Below are positions 1-9,194 of a DNA stretch of 64,000 nucleotides, in pieces. Each line of letters begins with the position of its first letter. Within the stretch, counting starts at the first letter, position 1. The stretch comes from Roseobacter sp. (GTDB lineage Bacteria > Pseudomonadota > Alphaproteobacteria > Rhodobacterales > Rhodobacteraceae), in the NCBI GenBank assembly GCA_015665415.1, contig JADFAE010000007.1, positions 124,001 through 188,000 on the forward strand. The letters run 5' to 3'. The translations under genes and the position numbers were made by a program. A model generated the notes under the pieces. It was not told the DNA's origin. It did no database searches and saw nothing but the letters and a program-made list of their open reading frames with translations.

Positions 1-1066
1 GTTTCGCATCCACTGCCGCGCCACTCAGCTCGATGCGCCGGGCATCGGGCTGAAACCCCAGCCGCAGACCGGCGGCGATCTGGCTGCTGATCCGCTCCTG
101 CGGGGCCGTCTCAGCAGCAGGCTGGCGGATTTGCGGCGCAATCTCTGCGCCAGATTCCTCAGGAGGTTGTGGCTCTAAACGTGCCTTTAGAGCCTGTTCA
201 TTCTGCAGATCTTCCAGCGCCGCAGTCAACACCGCCAGTTCCTCAACTGCCGTGGGGCGCGCGGCTAACTGCAGCGCCGCTTTTAGGCGGGGCGCAAACT
301 CCGCATCCTCGCCCATCTGGCGCACCAGGGCCAGGCCCAGCTTCTCGCTGATCGCGGCGGGAAAATACAGCACCGCGTCCAGCGCCTCGACCAGGGTGAC
401 AAAACTGCCGATCTTGGAGCGCTTGGCCCGTGGTGCATTGGCAAACAGCCCCTGCAGCGCTTTCTTCTGGGTTGGGAACACCCCCTCCTTGAGCGCGCGC
501 ACCGCAATGCGGGCGCGTTCATAATGGGATAGATTGACCCGGATTTCATTCTCTTCGACCATGGCCACATAGGCCGCCTCGGCGCTGTCAGGGCGGATCA
601 CCAGCGCCTTGATCTGGGAGAATTCAGGCTCTGAATTCTCAGCATAGAGTCTGCGCAGCGCGCTCAGCCGGCGCCAGCCCGAAATCAGCCCCCAGGATTT
701 TCCGTCACGCCGCCCGCTCAGGGGCACCACTTCGATCGGGGTCTGCTGGCCGCGGGCGCGCAGGGATGCCATCAGCGCTGCCATTTCCTCTTCGTCCTGA
801 CTGATCCGGTCGCGCACCAGATGGGTCTCATCGATCGCCTCCAATGCGATCTCTTCCACCATCAACCCCTTGGCACGGGCATTGCTCAGCACATCCGACA
901 ATTCCTGCAGGGCGGCTTGGCTTGCGGCCTCGGAAGCTACCTGAGCAATGGGGGCGGGGGCAGCAGCGCTGGGGCTGGCCAGGGCCGGTCCCAGCGCCGA
1001 TTTGCCCTCAGGCGCGCCGGAAAGATAGCTGTTCTGTGCCGGGGTAAGCCGCTTGCGTTTTGCCAT
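1..1066 (-). CDS. parB: ParB-type partition protein (3' end outside window)
   Basis: Reading leftward from the ATG at 1064-1066 gives an open frame that runs off the window edge (about 355 codons seen). The protein starts MAKRKRLTPAQN, and a basic, low-complexity N-terminus precedes a ParB nuclease-like domain at about residues 75-140. The segment GLISGWRRLSAL (about 127-138) matches the arginine-rich box of ParB proteins. It would bind a centromere (parS) and work with the ParA ATPase in segregating the replicon. It lies 73 bp downstream of parA on the same strand, so the two probably form one operon. The C-terminus is not visible, so the dimerisation domain cannot be judged. Confidence 0.88.
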   Translation of the reverse strand, partial: MAKRKRLTPAQNSYLSGAPEGKSALGPALASPSAAAPAPIAQVASEAASQAALQELSDVLSNARAKGLMVEEIALEAIDETHLVRDRISQDEEEMAALMASLRARGQQTPIEVVPLSGRRDGKSWGLISGWRRLSALRRLYAENSEPEFSQIKALVIRPDSAEAAYVAMVEENEIRVNLSHYERARIAVRALKEGVFPTQKKALQGLFANAPRAKRSKIGSFVTLVEALDAVLYFPAAISEKLGLALVRQMGEDAEFAPRLKAALQLAARPTAVEELAVLTAALEDLQNEQALKARLEPQPPEESGAEIAPQIRQPAAETAPQERISSQIAAGLRLGFQPDARRIELSGAAVDAK

Positions 1067-1139
1067 CTGCCTTGTCTCCTCCTCATGCGATCCCGGGGGC
1101 ATTTGCGCCGCACCCTGGGCTTTCTACCTTGTTAGAGCC

Positions 1140-2570
1140 TTAAGCGCCCGCACGCGCGCTTTGCGCTTTACCCTGATCTTCAGCCTGTGCTTCCAGCTCT
1201 GCCCGCCGCCAGACCCCCAGCAAAAGCCGCTTGAAGGCCGCATAGGTGGCGTCAAATGTTTCACGCCCACGGGCGTAGGTCTCGCGGTTGAAATCGCGGT
1301 AATCGGCCTCATAGATGCCGCTGACCTGCTCCCCCGCCTGGCCGATCAGGGCGGTGAAGTCCTGTTTATGCGGAGAGAGCACCGGGCCCATATAGGCCTG
1401 CATCAACCCGGCCAGCTCGCCCTGCTGGGCGCTGTCATAGCGGGTGATCACCGCGCGCACTGCATCCCATTCAAAACCCATCTCTGGCCGCCCCAGCGCG
1501 CGTGCGGCCAGGTTCTCGCCGTCTTCAATGGAGGCAAAGGTCGAATGCAGCATGTCAAAGAACCGACCGGTGCTGTCGAACTCCAGAAAAGACGCCCCCA
1601 TCGGCACCAGCAGGATATCCGAAGCCGCCAGCCCGTTGATGGTGAGATAGCCCAGGGCGGGCGGGGTATCGATAAAGATCACATCATAGTCATCCAGCAC
1701 CCCATCCGCCTCCAGCCGGTCGGTGAGCGCATCCCACAGTTTCCAGCTGCGCGCGGCCATGCGCCAGACCGGGATCTGGAACTCGGCCCAGTACAAATTC
1801 AGCTGGGCGCCAATCAGATCGATATTGGGCCAATGGGTGCCCTGAATGACATCCCCAGCGGTCATCTCCATGGCAGTGCTCAGCGAGTCTTCCAGCGGCT
1901 GCGGGGCCTCACCACGCTCCAGTCGGCGCTGGTTGTCTGCGCGCAAATGCTCGCCGTAATGGCGCGCCAGCAGCGGAAAGGCGGTCTGCCATTCATCCTC
2001 GACACGGCCACCAAAGATCGAGGTCATCGAGCCCTGGCTGTCGAGATCGATCACCAGCACCTTGTAGCCATCCAGTGCCGCCGACATCGCCAGATGGGCG
2101 GCGGTGGAGGTCTTGCCAACACCACCTTTGAAATTGGCCACCGAGACCAGTTTGGCCGGCAGGCCCTTGGGGCGATAGGGGGTGTAATCCTTTGCCTTGG
2201 ATCCCTGGGCACCAAAATGCGCCCGCAGCATCAGCACCTCATCCAGGGTGAACCATTTGGCCCCCCCCTCGGTTTCTGAGCGCCCCTGGGGCAAGTCCGG
2301 GTTGGCCTTGAGCACGCGGCGGAAATGGGCCTGGGCAACAGGGATCAGATAGCGGGTGATTTCCCAGGTGGAAAACAGGCGCAGCTCTTTGCGTCCCTCT
2401 TCGTTCATGCCCCGGCTGGAGAGATCCGCACGACCCCGGGCGCAGCCCTCGGCGATATCGGCAAAGCCTGCGGTATTGGTTGGATTATCCAGCTCTGCCA
2501 GGGCCGCATCGGGATCAATGTTGAAATAGGGCGGCAGAGCGGCGCCTGCTTTGTGGATATCTCGTGCCAT
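1140..2570 (-). CDS. parA: ParA-family partition ATPase
   Basis: A 476-aa Walker-type partition ATPase. The deviant Walker A motif KGGVGKT is at about residues 148-154, followed by a VLVIDLDSQGS motif and an IFIDTPPALG switch region. The roughly 140-residue N-terminal extension ahead of the ATPase core is typical of plasmid ParA proteins that autoregulate by DNA binding. I chose the ATG at 2568-2570 (MARDIHK). The open frame extends to 2696, but those residues look non-coding. It sits upstream of parB on the same strand and faces away from repA, with the presumed origin between them. Confidence 0.93.
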   Translation of the reverse strand: MARDIHKAGAALPPYFNIDPDAALAELDNPTNTAGFADIAEGCARGRADLSSRGMNEEGRKELRLFSTWEITRYLIPVAQAHFRRVLKANPDLPQGRSETEGGAKWFTLDEVLMLRAHFGAQGSKAKDYTPYRPKGLPAKLVSVANFKGGVGKTSTAAHLAMSAALDGYKVLVIDLDSQGSMTSIFGGRVEDEWQTAFPLLARHYGEHLRADNQRRLERGEAPQPLEDSLSTAMEMTAGDVIQGTHWPNIDLIGAQLNLYWAEFQIPVWRMAARSWKLWDALTDRLEADGVLDDYDVIFIDTPPALGYLTINGLAASDILLVPMGASFLEFDSTGRFFDMLHSTFASIEDGENLAARALGRPEMGFEWDAVRAVITRYDSAQQGELAGLMQAYMGPVLSPHKQDFTALIGQAGEQVSGIYEADYRDFNRETYARGRETFDATYAAFKRLLLGVWRRAELEAQAEDQGKAQSARAGA

Positions 2571-2890
2571 GAGCTGTTGTCTGCCCTCGATCTGCGGCTG
2601 TTGCGCCGCTGTGCCTCTTGCTTTGGAGCCTTTGCCGGATCCAAAATTCCCGGCGAATGTATCGCCTTTATGAGCTGATATCAGAAAAGGCAGCACATGG
2701 GAAGAATATGCACATCCCTTTTTCTTTTTCTAAGCAATTCAGGGCTTTGCAACAGGGGAAAGGGGTGGATTTTGGGGCTTCCAAAATTATCTACCCTGTT
2801 ATTTATGAGTTATATTATAGTTATAGGCAGGCAGGCTCTTGCGCAAAGCCCTTTTTTTATTGGCGTTGAGCTTGGTTTTTGAAGCGGAAG

Positions 2891-2956
2891 TGACTCTGAA
2901 ACCCCGTTGAGATGACTCCAAACCCCCGAAGCAGTGACTCTGGAACCCCGTTGCGG
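2891..2956 (+). repeat. Three 22-bp direct repeats (iteron candidates)
   Basis: Units begin at 2891, 2913 and 2935 with exact 22-bp periodicity. The first starts TGACTCTGAAACCCCGTTG, the third differs from it at one base over 19, and the middle copy is degenerate (TGACTCCAAACCCCCGAAG). A spacing of two helical turns between initiator and DnaA box is the usual layout of RepA-binding iterons. They lie about 150 bp before repA. Confidence 0.72.
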
Positions 2957-2961
2957 GGTCA

Positions 2962-2970
2962 TGTGGATAA
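2962..2970 (-). promoter_or_regulatory. Perfect DnaA box
   Basis: The minus strand reads TTATCCACA, the consensus DnaA-binding 9-mer, directly beside the iteron-like repeats. Plasmid origins often recruit host DnaA in this way. Confidence 0.65.
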
Positions 2971-3102
2971 CTCTAGGGTGGGCGTAATCAAAACCACGAA
3001 AAACGAGTCACCCCTCGGTTCTGTAAAATGCGCGCCACAGAGTGAATGAGCGCCATCAAACTGGGGAGAGGGTGAGCGAACAGGCAGAGCGGGCAGGCAG
3101 CG

Positions 3103-4128
3103 ATGAGTGCAATTGCATCAGGGGGAGTATATCCACCCGAGGGGCAGGCGGATTTTTTCCTCTGCGATATTTTTGATGCCATTCCCAAGAATGATCTGGC
3201 GTCGATGGAGCATCCGCTGTTTTCATTGGCGACGCGCCCCGATCGACGGATCCTGAACTATCAGCACAATGGCGCCGAGATCACCGTGGTGCCCAGCGTC
3301 AAGGGTTTGGCGACAATCCACGACAAGGATATCCTGATCTTTTGCATCAGCCAGTTGATGGCGGCGCTGAATGCGGGCCGTCAGGTCAGCCGCACTCTGC
3401 ACCTGAAGGCGCATGATCTGCTGATTGCCACCAACCGCGAGACCTCTGGCGATGCCTATCGCCGGTTGCGTGAAAGCTTTGAACGCTTGGCCGGCACCCG
3501 TATCACCACCAATATCACCACCGGTGGCGAAGAGGTGACCAGCGGCTTTGGCTTGATCGAGAAATGGGAGATCGTGCGCAAGGCCCCCAGTTCCAAAAAG
3601 GGGCCGGGCCGCATGGTCAATGTGGCGGTGACGCTGTCGGACTGGCTGTTTCGCGCGGTGCTGTCGAAATCGGTGCTGACCCTCAGCCGTGATTATTTCC
3701 GTCTGCGCAAGCCGCTGGAGCGGCGCATCTATGAGCTCAGCCGCAAGCACTGCGGCCGCCAGGCGAGCTGGACCATTTCGGTAGAGACCTTGCTGAAAAA
3801 GTCGGGCTCTGCCAGTCCGCGCCGGGTGTTTCGCAAGATGCTGCGTGACATGATCGATGCCCAGCCGCTGCCGGATTACGCCATGGAGGAGCTGCCGGGG
3901 GATCTGATCCGGTTCAGCCAGAAACATGCACTGGTGGAACCGGGGGCCGGTGATGCGCCGGTGCTGAAGCCGGCCAGCCTGGAGCGTGCCCGCACATTGA
4001 TGCCGGGGGCGGATGTCTATGCGCTGGAGGCCGAATGGCGCGCTATGTGGGCGCGTTCTGGCCGGCCCCGGTTGCGCCAGGCCGATGCCGCCTTTCTGGG
4101 CTGGGTCAAAAAACGCAGCGCGGAGTAA
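3103..4128 (+). CDS. repA: Plasmid replication initiator RepA (RPA family)
   Basis: A 341-aa protein resembling the alphaproteobacterial 'replication initiator protein A' family used by RepA-type roseobacter plasmids. Recognisable stretches include a winged-helix-like region around TLHLKAHDLLIATNRE and the conserved block LRKPLERRIYELSRKHCG near residue 215. It would bind the repeats at 2891-2956 and start replication. It is divergent from parA across the origin region. The ATG at 3103 has only a weak purine stretch upstream, and an internal start near 3205 (MEHPLFSL) is possible. It is not RepC of repABC plasmids, and no repB/repC is present. Confidence 0.88.
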   Translation: MSAIASGGVYPPEGQADFFLCDIFDAIPKNDLASMEHPLFSLATRPDRRILNYQHNGAEITVVPSVKGLATIHDKDILIFCISQLMAALNAGRQVSRTLHLKAHDLLIATNRETSGDAYRRLRESFERLAGTRITTNITTGGEEVTSGFGLIEKWEIVRKAPSSKKGPGRMVNVAVTLSDWLFRAVLSKSVLTLSRDYFRLRKPLERRIYELSRKHCGRQASWTISVETLLKKSGSASPRRVFRKMLRDMIDAQPLPDYAMEELPGDLIRFSQKHALVEPGAGDAPVLKPASLERARTLMPGADVYALEAEWRAMWARSGRPRLRQADAAFLGWVKKRSAE

Positions 4129-4148
4129 AAAAGAGGGGGCTTTGCCCC
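4127..4148 (-). terminator. Rho-independent terminator for the GT4 gene
   Basis: On the minus strand a GGGGC/GCCCC stem with a 3-nt loop (4136-4148) is followed by a run of six T (complement of 4127-4132). It overlaps the end of repA and would stop transcripts arriving from the glycosyltransferase gene. Confidence 0.55.
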
Positions 4149-4205
4149 GTTCGACCCTCAAAGCGCCCAGAGGACGCTTTGCCGCCGCTGGCGGGCCGGG
4201 TCTCA

Positions 4206-4230
4206 CCCCCCAGGATATTTTTGGCCAAAT
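4206..4230 (+). repeat. Dispersed intergenic repeat, copy A
   Basis: CCCAGGATATTTTTGGCCAA followed by ATGAAG. It belongs to a family seen also at 4255-4290, 7404-7440 and 9195-9225. All copies are in gaps around the glycosyltransferase and rml genes. The shared pattern is a GC-rich block, then a TATTTT core, then AAATGAAG/A. Confidence 0.5.
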
Positions 4231-4254
4231 GAAGCCGGGCGGGTGCTGGCCATC

Positions 4255-4290
4255 TGTTTTCATTTTGCCCAAAATACCTCCGCCGGAGGC
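4255..4290 (-). repeat. Dispersed intergenic repeat, copy B
   Basis: On the minus strand this reads CCTCCGGCGGAGGTATTTTG then GGCAAAATGAAAACAG. It is nearly identical to the copy between rmlB and rmlD at 7404-7440. Its first ten bases form a perfect small inverted repeat (CCTCC/GGAGG). Confidence 0.6.
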
Positions 4291-4295
4291 TGTTA

Positions 4296-4317
4296 AATGT
4301 TTCGCGTGCGAAACATT
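4296..4317. promoter_or_regulatory. 22-bp parS-like palindrome
   Basis: AATGTTTCGC-GT-GCGAAACATT has perfect 10-bp arms with a 2-bp centre. It closely resembles the bacterial parS palindrome (TGTTTCACGTGAAACA) with the centre expanded. It lies in the gap after repA, within 3.3 kb of parAB, and has no T-run, so it is more likely a ParB-binding centromere site than a terminator. I saw no second copy in the window. Confidence 0.62.
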
Positions 4318-4321
4318 GACT

Positions 4322-5566
4322 CTAAATCGTGATCCGCTTGGCCGCGGGCACCAGGGCATTGATCTGGGCGATATGCTCTGGCAGGCAGCGGCTGAGGAAA
4401 TCGTAATTTTCCAGCACATGGGCGCGGGCAGCGGGGCCGAGATGCGCATAGGCGCCGGGATTGTCCAGCACATCCGTGACCTGATCCGCCAGGGCCGTGG
4501 GATCGAAGAAATCCACCAGCATGCCGGTCGCACCATGTCTCACCGCCTCGCGCACGGGGGCCACATTGGCAGCCACCACCGTGGCCTGCATCGACATCGC
4601 CTCAAGCAAGGACCAGCTGAGCACAAAGGGCATGGTCAGATAGATGTGGCAGCGGCTGATGCGGATGATGCGGCAGAGGTCGTCATAAGGCACCTTGCCG
4701 AGGAAATGCACCCGGCTCCAATCGACCTGATCGCCCAGTTCCGCCTCCATCTTGCCGCGCAGCCCCTTGGGGTGGCTGCTTTCGCTGCCGTAGGAGGTCT
4801 CGTTGCCGCCGATCATCAGCACCCGGGCCTTGGGGCGTTTGGCCTGGATCTGGGGCAGGGCGCGCATCATGATGTGAAAGCCGCGGGCCCGCTCCATGTT
4901 GCGGGCAACATAGGTCACCACCTCATCGTCGCGGGTCAGGGGGCGTGACAATCGCCCCAGGCCAACCGAGGCCGCTGGATCCGCCTGCAACCGGTCGCAG
5001 CGAATGCCGTCATGGCAGGTATACATGCGGTCATGAAAGGAGGTCGGGAAGCGGTCGCGCTGCCAATAGGTGGGGGTATGGCCCTGATCCACCACCTCGA
5101 TGCTGGCATAGGGCACGCTGTTGCGGGCCTGGGCAAAGAAACCGGCCTGATCATTGGGCGGGGCGTCAGGATCAAAACCGACCAGCCCACCGGAGGTGCG
5201 GTAGAAATACTCAAAGAAGCCAATCACCGGCACATCCGGCCAGATCTCCTTCATGAACAACAGCTCTCCCCAGCCGGTATGGCCGATGATGATATCGGGC
5301 TTGAATCCTTGGTCGCGCTGCAGTTGGCGCGCGGCAAGGGCGGCACCAAGGCCGGCACCGGCGGCCGCCTCCCAATCCTTGGACAGCCCATAGGCCTCCT
5401 TGCCGGGCTGATGATGCGGCTGGTAAGTGACGGTTGTGACCCCGTCGATCCGCAGCCCCTTGCGCTGGGTCAGAAAAACGATCTCATGGCCGCCCTGCTG
5501 GACCAGCCAGCTCAGCAGTTCGCGGTATTGGCCGGGCATGTTTTGATGCACAAAGAGAAATTTCAT
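4322..5566 (-). CDS. GT4-family glycosyltransferase
   Basis: A 414-aa cytoplasmic glycosyltransferase of the GT-B fold. The N-terminal domain opens with MKFLFVHQNMPGQYRELLSW, typical of nucleotide-sugar-dependent GT4 enzymes that build exopolysaccharide. The C-terminal half shows the donor-binding region (MPFVLSWSLLEAMSMQ, with an E in an E-x7-E-like arrangement) and a PVREAVRHGATGMLVD loop. I chose the ATG at 5564-5566. The frame extends 52 codons upstream without family similarity. It is divergent from rmlC, so rhamnose transfer is plausible, but the donor and acceptor cannot be read from sequence. Confidence 0.85.
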   Translation of the reverse strand: MKFLFVHQNMPGQYRELLSWLVQQGGHEIVFLTQRKGLRIDGVTTVTYQPHHQPGKEAYGLSKDWEAAAGAGLGAALAARQLQRDQGFKPDIIIGHTGWGELLFMKEIWPDVPVIGFFEYFYRTSGGLVGFDPDAPPNDQAGFFAQARNSVPYASIEVVDQGHTPTYWQRDRFPTSFHDRMYTCHDGIRCDRLQADPAASVGLGRLSRPLTRDDEVVTYVARNMERARGFHIMMRALPQIQAKRPKARVLMIGGNETSYGSESSHPKGLRGKMEAELGDQVDWSRVHFLGKVPYDDLCRIIRISRCHIYLTMPFVLSWSLLEAMSMQATVVAANVAPVREAVRHGATGMLVDFFDPTALADQVTDVLDNPGAYAHLGPAARAHVLENYDFLSRCLPEHIAQINALVPAAKRITI

Positions 5567-5773
5567 GACGACAGGGCTTTCAGGGCAATATGGGACAGAG
5601 AATTCTTGGCTCCATGCTTGCCGGGGAATGCTGCGGGGTGCAAGCAACCCGGTGGGGCGGAGTTGCGACATCTCCCCGGCCTGGCAAAAGCCGCCGCTGC
5701 TGCGGGTTTGACCATGGCGCAATGGCGCGGCAATGGGTAGGACTGAGGGGGCAGGCAGGTGACAGGATGACAG

Positions 5774-6334
5774 ATGCAGATTGAAGAGACAGGATTACCG
5801 GGGCTGAAGCTGCTGGTGCCGCAGCGTTTTGGCGATGCGCGTGGATTTTTCAGCGAGAGCTGGAACCGGCAACGGCTGCTGGATCACGGCATTGATCTGG
5901 ATTTTGTGCAGGACAATCATTCGCTCTCGATGCAAGAGGGCACCCTGCGCGGGCTGCATTTCCAATCCCCGCCCCATGCCCAGGACAAGCTGGTGCGCTG
6001 TGGCCGGGGCGCCTTGTTTGATGTGGCGGTGGATATTCGCGCAGGCTCGCCCTCTTATGGCAAATGGTTCGGGGTGGAGCTGACGGCTGAGAATGGCAGG
6101 CAGCTTTTGGTGCCTGCGGGGTTCCTGCATGGCTTTATCACCCGCGCGCCCGAGACTGAGATCATCTATAAATGCACCGACTATTATGCGCCCGACTGCG
6201 ATGGCGCGGTGGCCTGGGACAGCTGCGGCATTGAGTGGGGGTTCGACGGCCCCCCGGTGCTGAGCGATAAGGATGCCGCAGCGCTGTCGCTGGCGGAATT
6301 CAACAGCCCCTTTGTATTTGAGGATCCGGCATGA
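5774..6334 (+). CDS. rmlC: dTDP-4-dehydrorhamnose 3,5-epimerase
   Basis: A 186-aa cupin-fold epimerase, third step of dTDP-L-rhamnose synthesis. Family landmarks are QDNHS at 46-50, RGLHFQ with the catalytic His62, Lys72 and PAGFLHGF with His119, and the tyrosine near 132. First gene of rmlC-rmlB-rmlD-rmlA. The stop overlaps the rmlB start by 4 bases (ATGA). A second ATG at 5767 is out of frame. Confidence 0.96.
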   Translation: MQIEETGLPGLKLLVPQRFGDARGFFSESWNRQRLLDHGIDLDFVQDNHSLSMQEGTLRGLHFQSPPHAQDKLVRCGRGALFDVAVDIRAGSPSYGKWFGVELTAENGRQLLVPAGFLHGFITRAPETEIIYKCTDYYAPDCDGAVAWDSCGIEWGFDGPPVLSDKDAAALSLAEFNSPFVFEDPA

Positions 6335-7383
6335 AGATTCTGGTGACCGGTGGTGCGGGCTTTATCGGTTCGGCGGTGGTGCGGCTGGCCATCGGGCGCG
6401 GGTATGAGGTGGTCAATCTGGATGCGCTGACCTATGCCGCCTGTCTGGACAATGTGGCCGAGGTTGCGGGCTGTGATCGCTACGCCTTTGAGCAGGCGGA
6501 TATCCGCGACCGCGCCGCGCTGGATCGGGTCTTTGCCGTGCATGCTCCGGATGCGGTGATGCACCTGGCCGCCGAAAGCCATGTGGACCGCTCCATCGAC
6601 GGGCCCGGGGATTTCATCGAGACCAATATCAGTGGCACCTTCAACATGCTTGAGGCGGCGCGCAAATACTGGCTTGAGGCCGGTCGCCCCGAGGGCTTTC
6701 GCTTCCATCATATCTCGACCGATGAGGTCTATGGCAGCCTGCCCGATGACCCGGAGGTCTTGTTCACCGAAGAGACCGGGTATGATCCGCGCTCGCCCTA
6801 TTCCGCTTCCAAGGCCGCCTCTGACCATCTGGTGCGCGCCTGGGGCGAGACCTATGGGCTGCCGGTGCTCTTGACCAATTGCTCCAACAATTACGGGCCC
6901 TTCCATTTCCCGGAAAAACTGATCCCGGTGGTGATCCTCAATGCGCTGGCGGGCAAACCGCTGCCGATTTATGGCGATGGCTCCAATGTGCGCGACTGGC
7001 TCTATGTGGAGGACCACGCCGATGCCTTGCTGGTGGTGCTGGCCAAGGGCGCGGTTGGGCGGTGCTATAATATCGGCGGCGAGAATGAGCGCTCGAACCT
7101 GGAGTTGGTGAAGACACTTTGCGCTATTCTGGATGAAAAGCGCCCGCGTGCAGATGGGGTGTCCTATCAGAACCAGATCAGCTTTGTGACGGATCGCCCC
7201 GGCCATGATGCCCGCTATGCCATCGACCCCTCCCGTATCCGGAATGAACTGGACTGGCGTCCCAGCGTTACCGTCGAGGAGGGGCTGGCGCGCACGGTGC
7301 AATGGTATCTCGACCATGAGCCCTGGTGGCGCGCCTTGCAAAATCGTGACGGCGTGGGCCAGCGGCTGGGGCGGGGGACATAG
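6331..7383 (+). CDS. rmlB: dTDP-glucose 4,6-dehydratase
   Basis: A 350-aa extended short-chain dehydrogenase, second step of dTDP-L-rhamnose synthesis. The NAD-binding GGAGFIG is at 7-13, the catalytic TDE triad at 130-132 and YSASK at 157-161. Length and motifs are those of a complete RmlB. Translationally coupled to rmlC by a 4-base overlap. Confidence 0.97.
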   Translation: MKILVTGGAGFIGSAVVRLAIGRGYEVVNLDALTYAACLDNVAEVAGCDRYAFEQADIRDRAALDRVFAVHAPDAVMHLAAESHVDRSIDGPGDFIETNISGTFNMLEAARKYWLEAGRPEGFRFHHISTDEVYGSLPDDPEVLFTEETGYDPRSPYSASKAASDHLVRAWGETYGLPVLLTNCSNNYGPFHFPEKLIPVVILNALAGKPLPIYGDGSNVRDWLYVEDHADALLVVLAKGAVGRCYNIGGENERSNLELVKTLCAILDEKRPRADGVSYQNQISFVTDRPGHDARYAIDPSRIRNELDWRPSVTVEEGLARTVQWYLDHEPWWRALQNRDGVGQRLGRGT

Positions 7384-7384
7384 G

Positions 7385-7404
7385 GGCTTTCCACTTGGAA
7401 AGCC
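7385..7404. repeat. Perfect 8-bp hairpin between rmlB and rmlD
   Basis: GGCTTTCC-ACTT-GGAAAGCC directly after the rmlB stop. It has no T-run, so it may stabilise the upstream mRNA or attenuate transcription rather than terminate it. The dispersed repeat (copy C) starts immediately after. Confidence 0.5.
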
Positions 7405-7440
7405 TGCCTCCGGCGGAGGTATTTGGGGAAAAGTGAAAAC
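7404..7440 (+). repeat. Dispersed intergenic repeat, copy C
   Basis: CCTCCGGCGGAGGTATTTGG then GGAAAAGTGAAAACAG, the same orientation-independent element as at 4255-4290, here inside the rml operon in front of rmlD. Confidence 0.6.
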
Positions 7441-7452
7441 AGGGCGCAGAAC

Positions 7453-8304
7453 ATGAGCATTCTGGTATTTGGCAAGACCGGTCAGTTGGCGCGGGAGCTG
7501 GCGTTGCAGGAGGGGGTTACCTGTCTGGGGCGCGATCAGGCGGATCTGTCGGATCCGGCTGCCTGCGCCGAGGCCATCCGGCAGGCGCGACCGCAGGCCG
7601 TGATTAATGCCGCAGCCTACACGGCCGTGGACAAGGCGGAGCAGGAAGAAGCACAGGCAAGTCGCATCAATGGCGCCGCCCCCGGTGCCATGGCACGCGC
7701 CTGCGCCGATCTGGGTATTCCCCTGGTGCAGGTCTCCACCGATTATGTCTTTGACGGCAGCGGCGAGACCGCCTGGCAGCCGGAGGATACAACGGCACCC
7801 ATCAATGCCTATGGCCGCAGCAAGCTGACCGGCGAAGAGGCGGTGCGGGCGGCGGGCGGCACATATGCGATCCTGCGCACCTCCTGGGTGGTCTCTGCCC
7901 ATGGCAATAATTTTGTGAAAACCATGCGGCGCTTGGGTGCTGAACGGGATCGCTTGACCATTGTGGCGGATCAGATCGGCGCGCCGACCTCGGCGCGCGA
8001 TCTTGCGCTGGCCTGCCTTGAGATGGCGCGCCAGCTGATTGCGGACCCCAAAAAAGCGGGGACCTATCATCTGCAGGGCACCCCCTGGGTGAGCTGGGCA
8101 GGCTTTGCGGCGGAGATCTTTGCGCAAAGCAAGATCGCCTGCGCGGTGGCAGAAATCCCTTCCCGCAATTATCCCACCCCGGCGGCGCGGCCATTGAACT
8201 CAAGGCTGGATTGCACCTTGTTAGAGACTGTTTTTGGAATTGCACAGCCAGATTGGCGCTGCGGCTTAGCTGAGATTTTGCAGGATTTGGAGGCCATATC
8301 ATGA
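7453..8304 (+). CDS. rmlD: dTDP-4-dehydrorhamnose reductase
   Basis: A 283-aa short-chain dehydrogenase, last step of dTDP-L-rhamnose synthesis. The N-terminal nucleotide-binding loop is GKTGQLA (7-13), in which the last glycine of GxxGxxG is alanine, as in many alphaproteobacterial RmlD. STDYVFDG is at 95-102 and the catalytic Y120-x3-K124 follows. Start chosen at the ATG at 7453. The frame opens 30 bases earlier inside the dispersed repeat. It overlaps rmlA by 4 bases. Confidence 0.96.
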   Translation: MSILVFGKTGQLARELALQEGVTCLGRDQADLSDPAACAEAIRQARPQAVINAAAYTAVDKAEQEEAQASRINGAAPGAMARACADLGIPLVQVSTDYVFDGSGETAWQPEDTTAPINAYGRSKLTGEEAVRAAGGTYAILRTSWVVSAHGNNFVKTMRRLGAERDRLTIVADQIGAPTSARDLALACLEMARQLIADPKKAGTYHLQGTPWVSWAGFAAEIFAQSKIACAVAEIPSRNYPTPAARPLNSRLDCTLLETVFGIAQPDWRCGLAEILQDLEAIS

Positions 8305-9173
8305 GCATTAGAAAGGGCATCATTCTGGCGGGGGGCTCCGGCACCCGGCTCTATCCCATCACCATGGGCGTCTCCAAGCAGCTCCTGCCGATCTATGACA
8401 AGCCGATGATCTATTATCCGCTGTCTGTCTTGATGCTGGCGGGCATCCGCGAGATCTGCCTGATTACCACGCCACAGGACCAGGCGCAGTTTCAGCGCAC
8501 CCTGGGCGATGGCAGCCAATGGGGGGTTTCGCTCTCTTATGTGGTGCAGCCTTCGCCCGACGGGCTGGCCCAGGCCTTTATCCTGGCCGAAGAGTTTCTG
8601 GCGGGCGCCCCTTCGGCGCTGGTGCTGGGGGACAATATCTTCTTTGGCCATGGCTTGCCAAAACTGCTGGCCGCGGCGGATGCCCAAGACAGTGGCGGCA
8701 CCGTCTTTGGCTATCACGTGGCCGACCCTGAACGCTATGGGGTGGTGGATTTCGACGCGGCGGGCCGGGCCCGCCAGATCATCGAGAAACCCAGCGTGCC
8801 GCCCTCGAACTATGCGGTGACCGGGCTCTACTTCCTTGATGGCACCGCGCCCCAGCGTGCCCGCCAGGTGCAGCCCAGCCCCCGGGGCGAGTTGGAGATC
8901 ACCGATCTGCTGCAGATGTATCTCGACGAGGAGAGCCTGCAGGTCGAGACCATGGGTCGCGGCTATGCCTGGCTCGACACCGGCACCCATGGATCGCTTC
9001 TGGAGGCGGGCAATTTTGTCCGTACCCTGCAGGATCGTCAGGGGCTGCAGACCGGCTGCCCCGAAGAGATCGCCTATGAGGCGGGCTGGATCAGCGATGC
9101 GGCCCTGCGCACCCGCGCCCAGCTCTTTGCCAAGAACGACTATGGCCGCTATCTGGAACGGCTGCTGGGTTAG
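8301..9173 (+). CDS. rmlA: Glucose-1-phosphate thymidylyltransferase
   Basis: A 290-aa nucleotidyltransferase making dTDP-glucose from dTTP and glucose-1-phosphate, the first and feedback-controlled rhamnose step. The signature [11 protein letters not shown] is at 9-19, followed by SKQLLP (Lys26) and GDNIFFG (Asp111). Full length for the family. Last gene of the rml operon. Confidence 0.97.
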   Translation: MSIRKGIILAGGSGTRLYPITMGVSKQLLPIYDKPMIYYPLSVLMLAGIREICLITTPQDQAQFQRTLGDGSQWGVSLSYVVQPSPDGLAQAFILAEEFLAGAPSALVLGDNIFFGHGLPKLLAAADAQDSGGTVFGYHVADPERYGVVDFDAAGRARQIIEKPSVPPSNYAVTGLYFLDGTAPQRARQVQPSPRGELEITDLLQMYLDEESLQVETMGRGYAWLDTGTHGSLLEAGNFVRTLQDRQGLQTGCPEEIAYEAGWISDAALRTRAQLFAKNDYGRYLERLLG

Positions 9174-9194
9174 ACCGCGTATCGCGGTGGGATC

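Larger units (their letters stand above)
2571..3102. other. Presumed replication origin region (oriV) between parA and repA
   Basis: This 532-bp gene-free stretch separates divergent parA and repA. Its left half (about 2700-2880) is AT-rich compared with the surrounding genes, as expected of a melting region. Its right half carries three 22-bp direct repeats and a perfect DnaA box (listed separately). A half-repeat in inverted orientation (GAGTCA, 3005-3010) follows. Position and content fit an iteron-controlled plasmid origin, but function is inferred. Confidence 0.7.

Noticed and set aside
1254-1275. TGTTTCACG half-site resembling chromosomal parS
   Set aside because: Only one arm matches, it lies inside parA coding sequence, and the opposite arm reads CCACGGGCG rather than the complement.
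6184-8127. 647-codon minus-strand frame across the rml operon
   Set aside because: Antisense shadow of rmlB and rmlD with His/Gly/Arg-rich composition.
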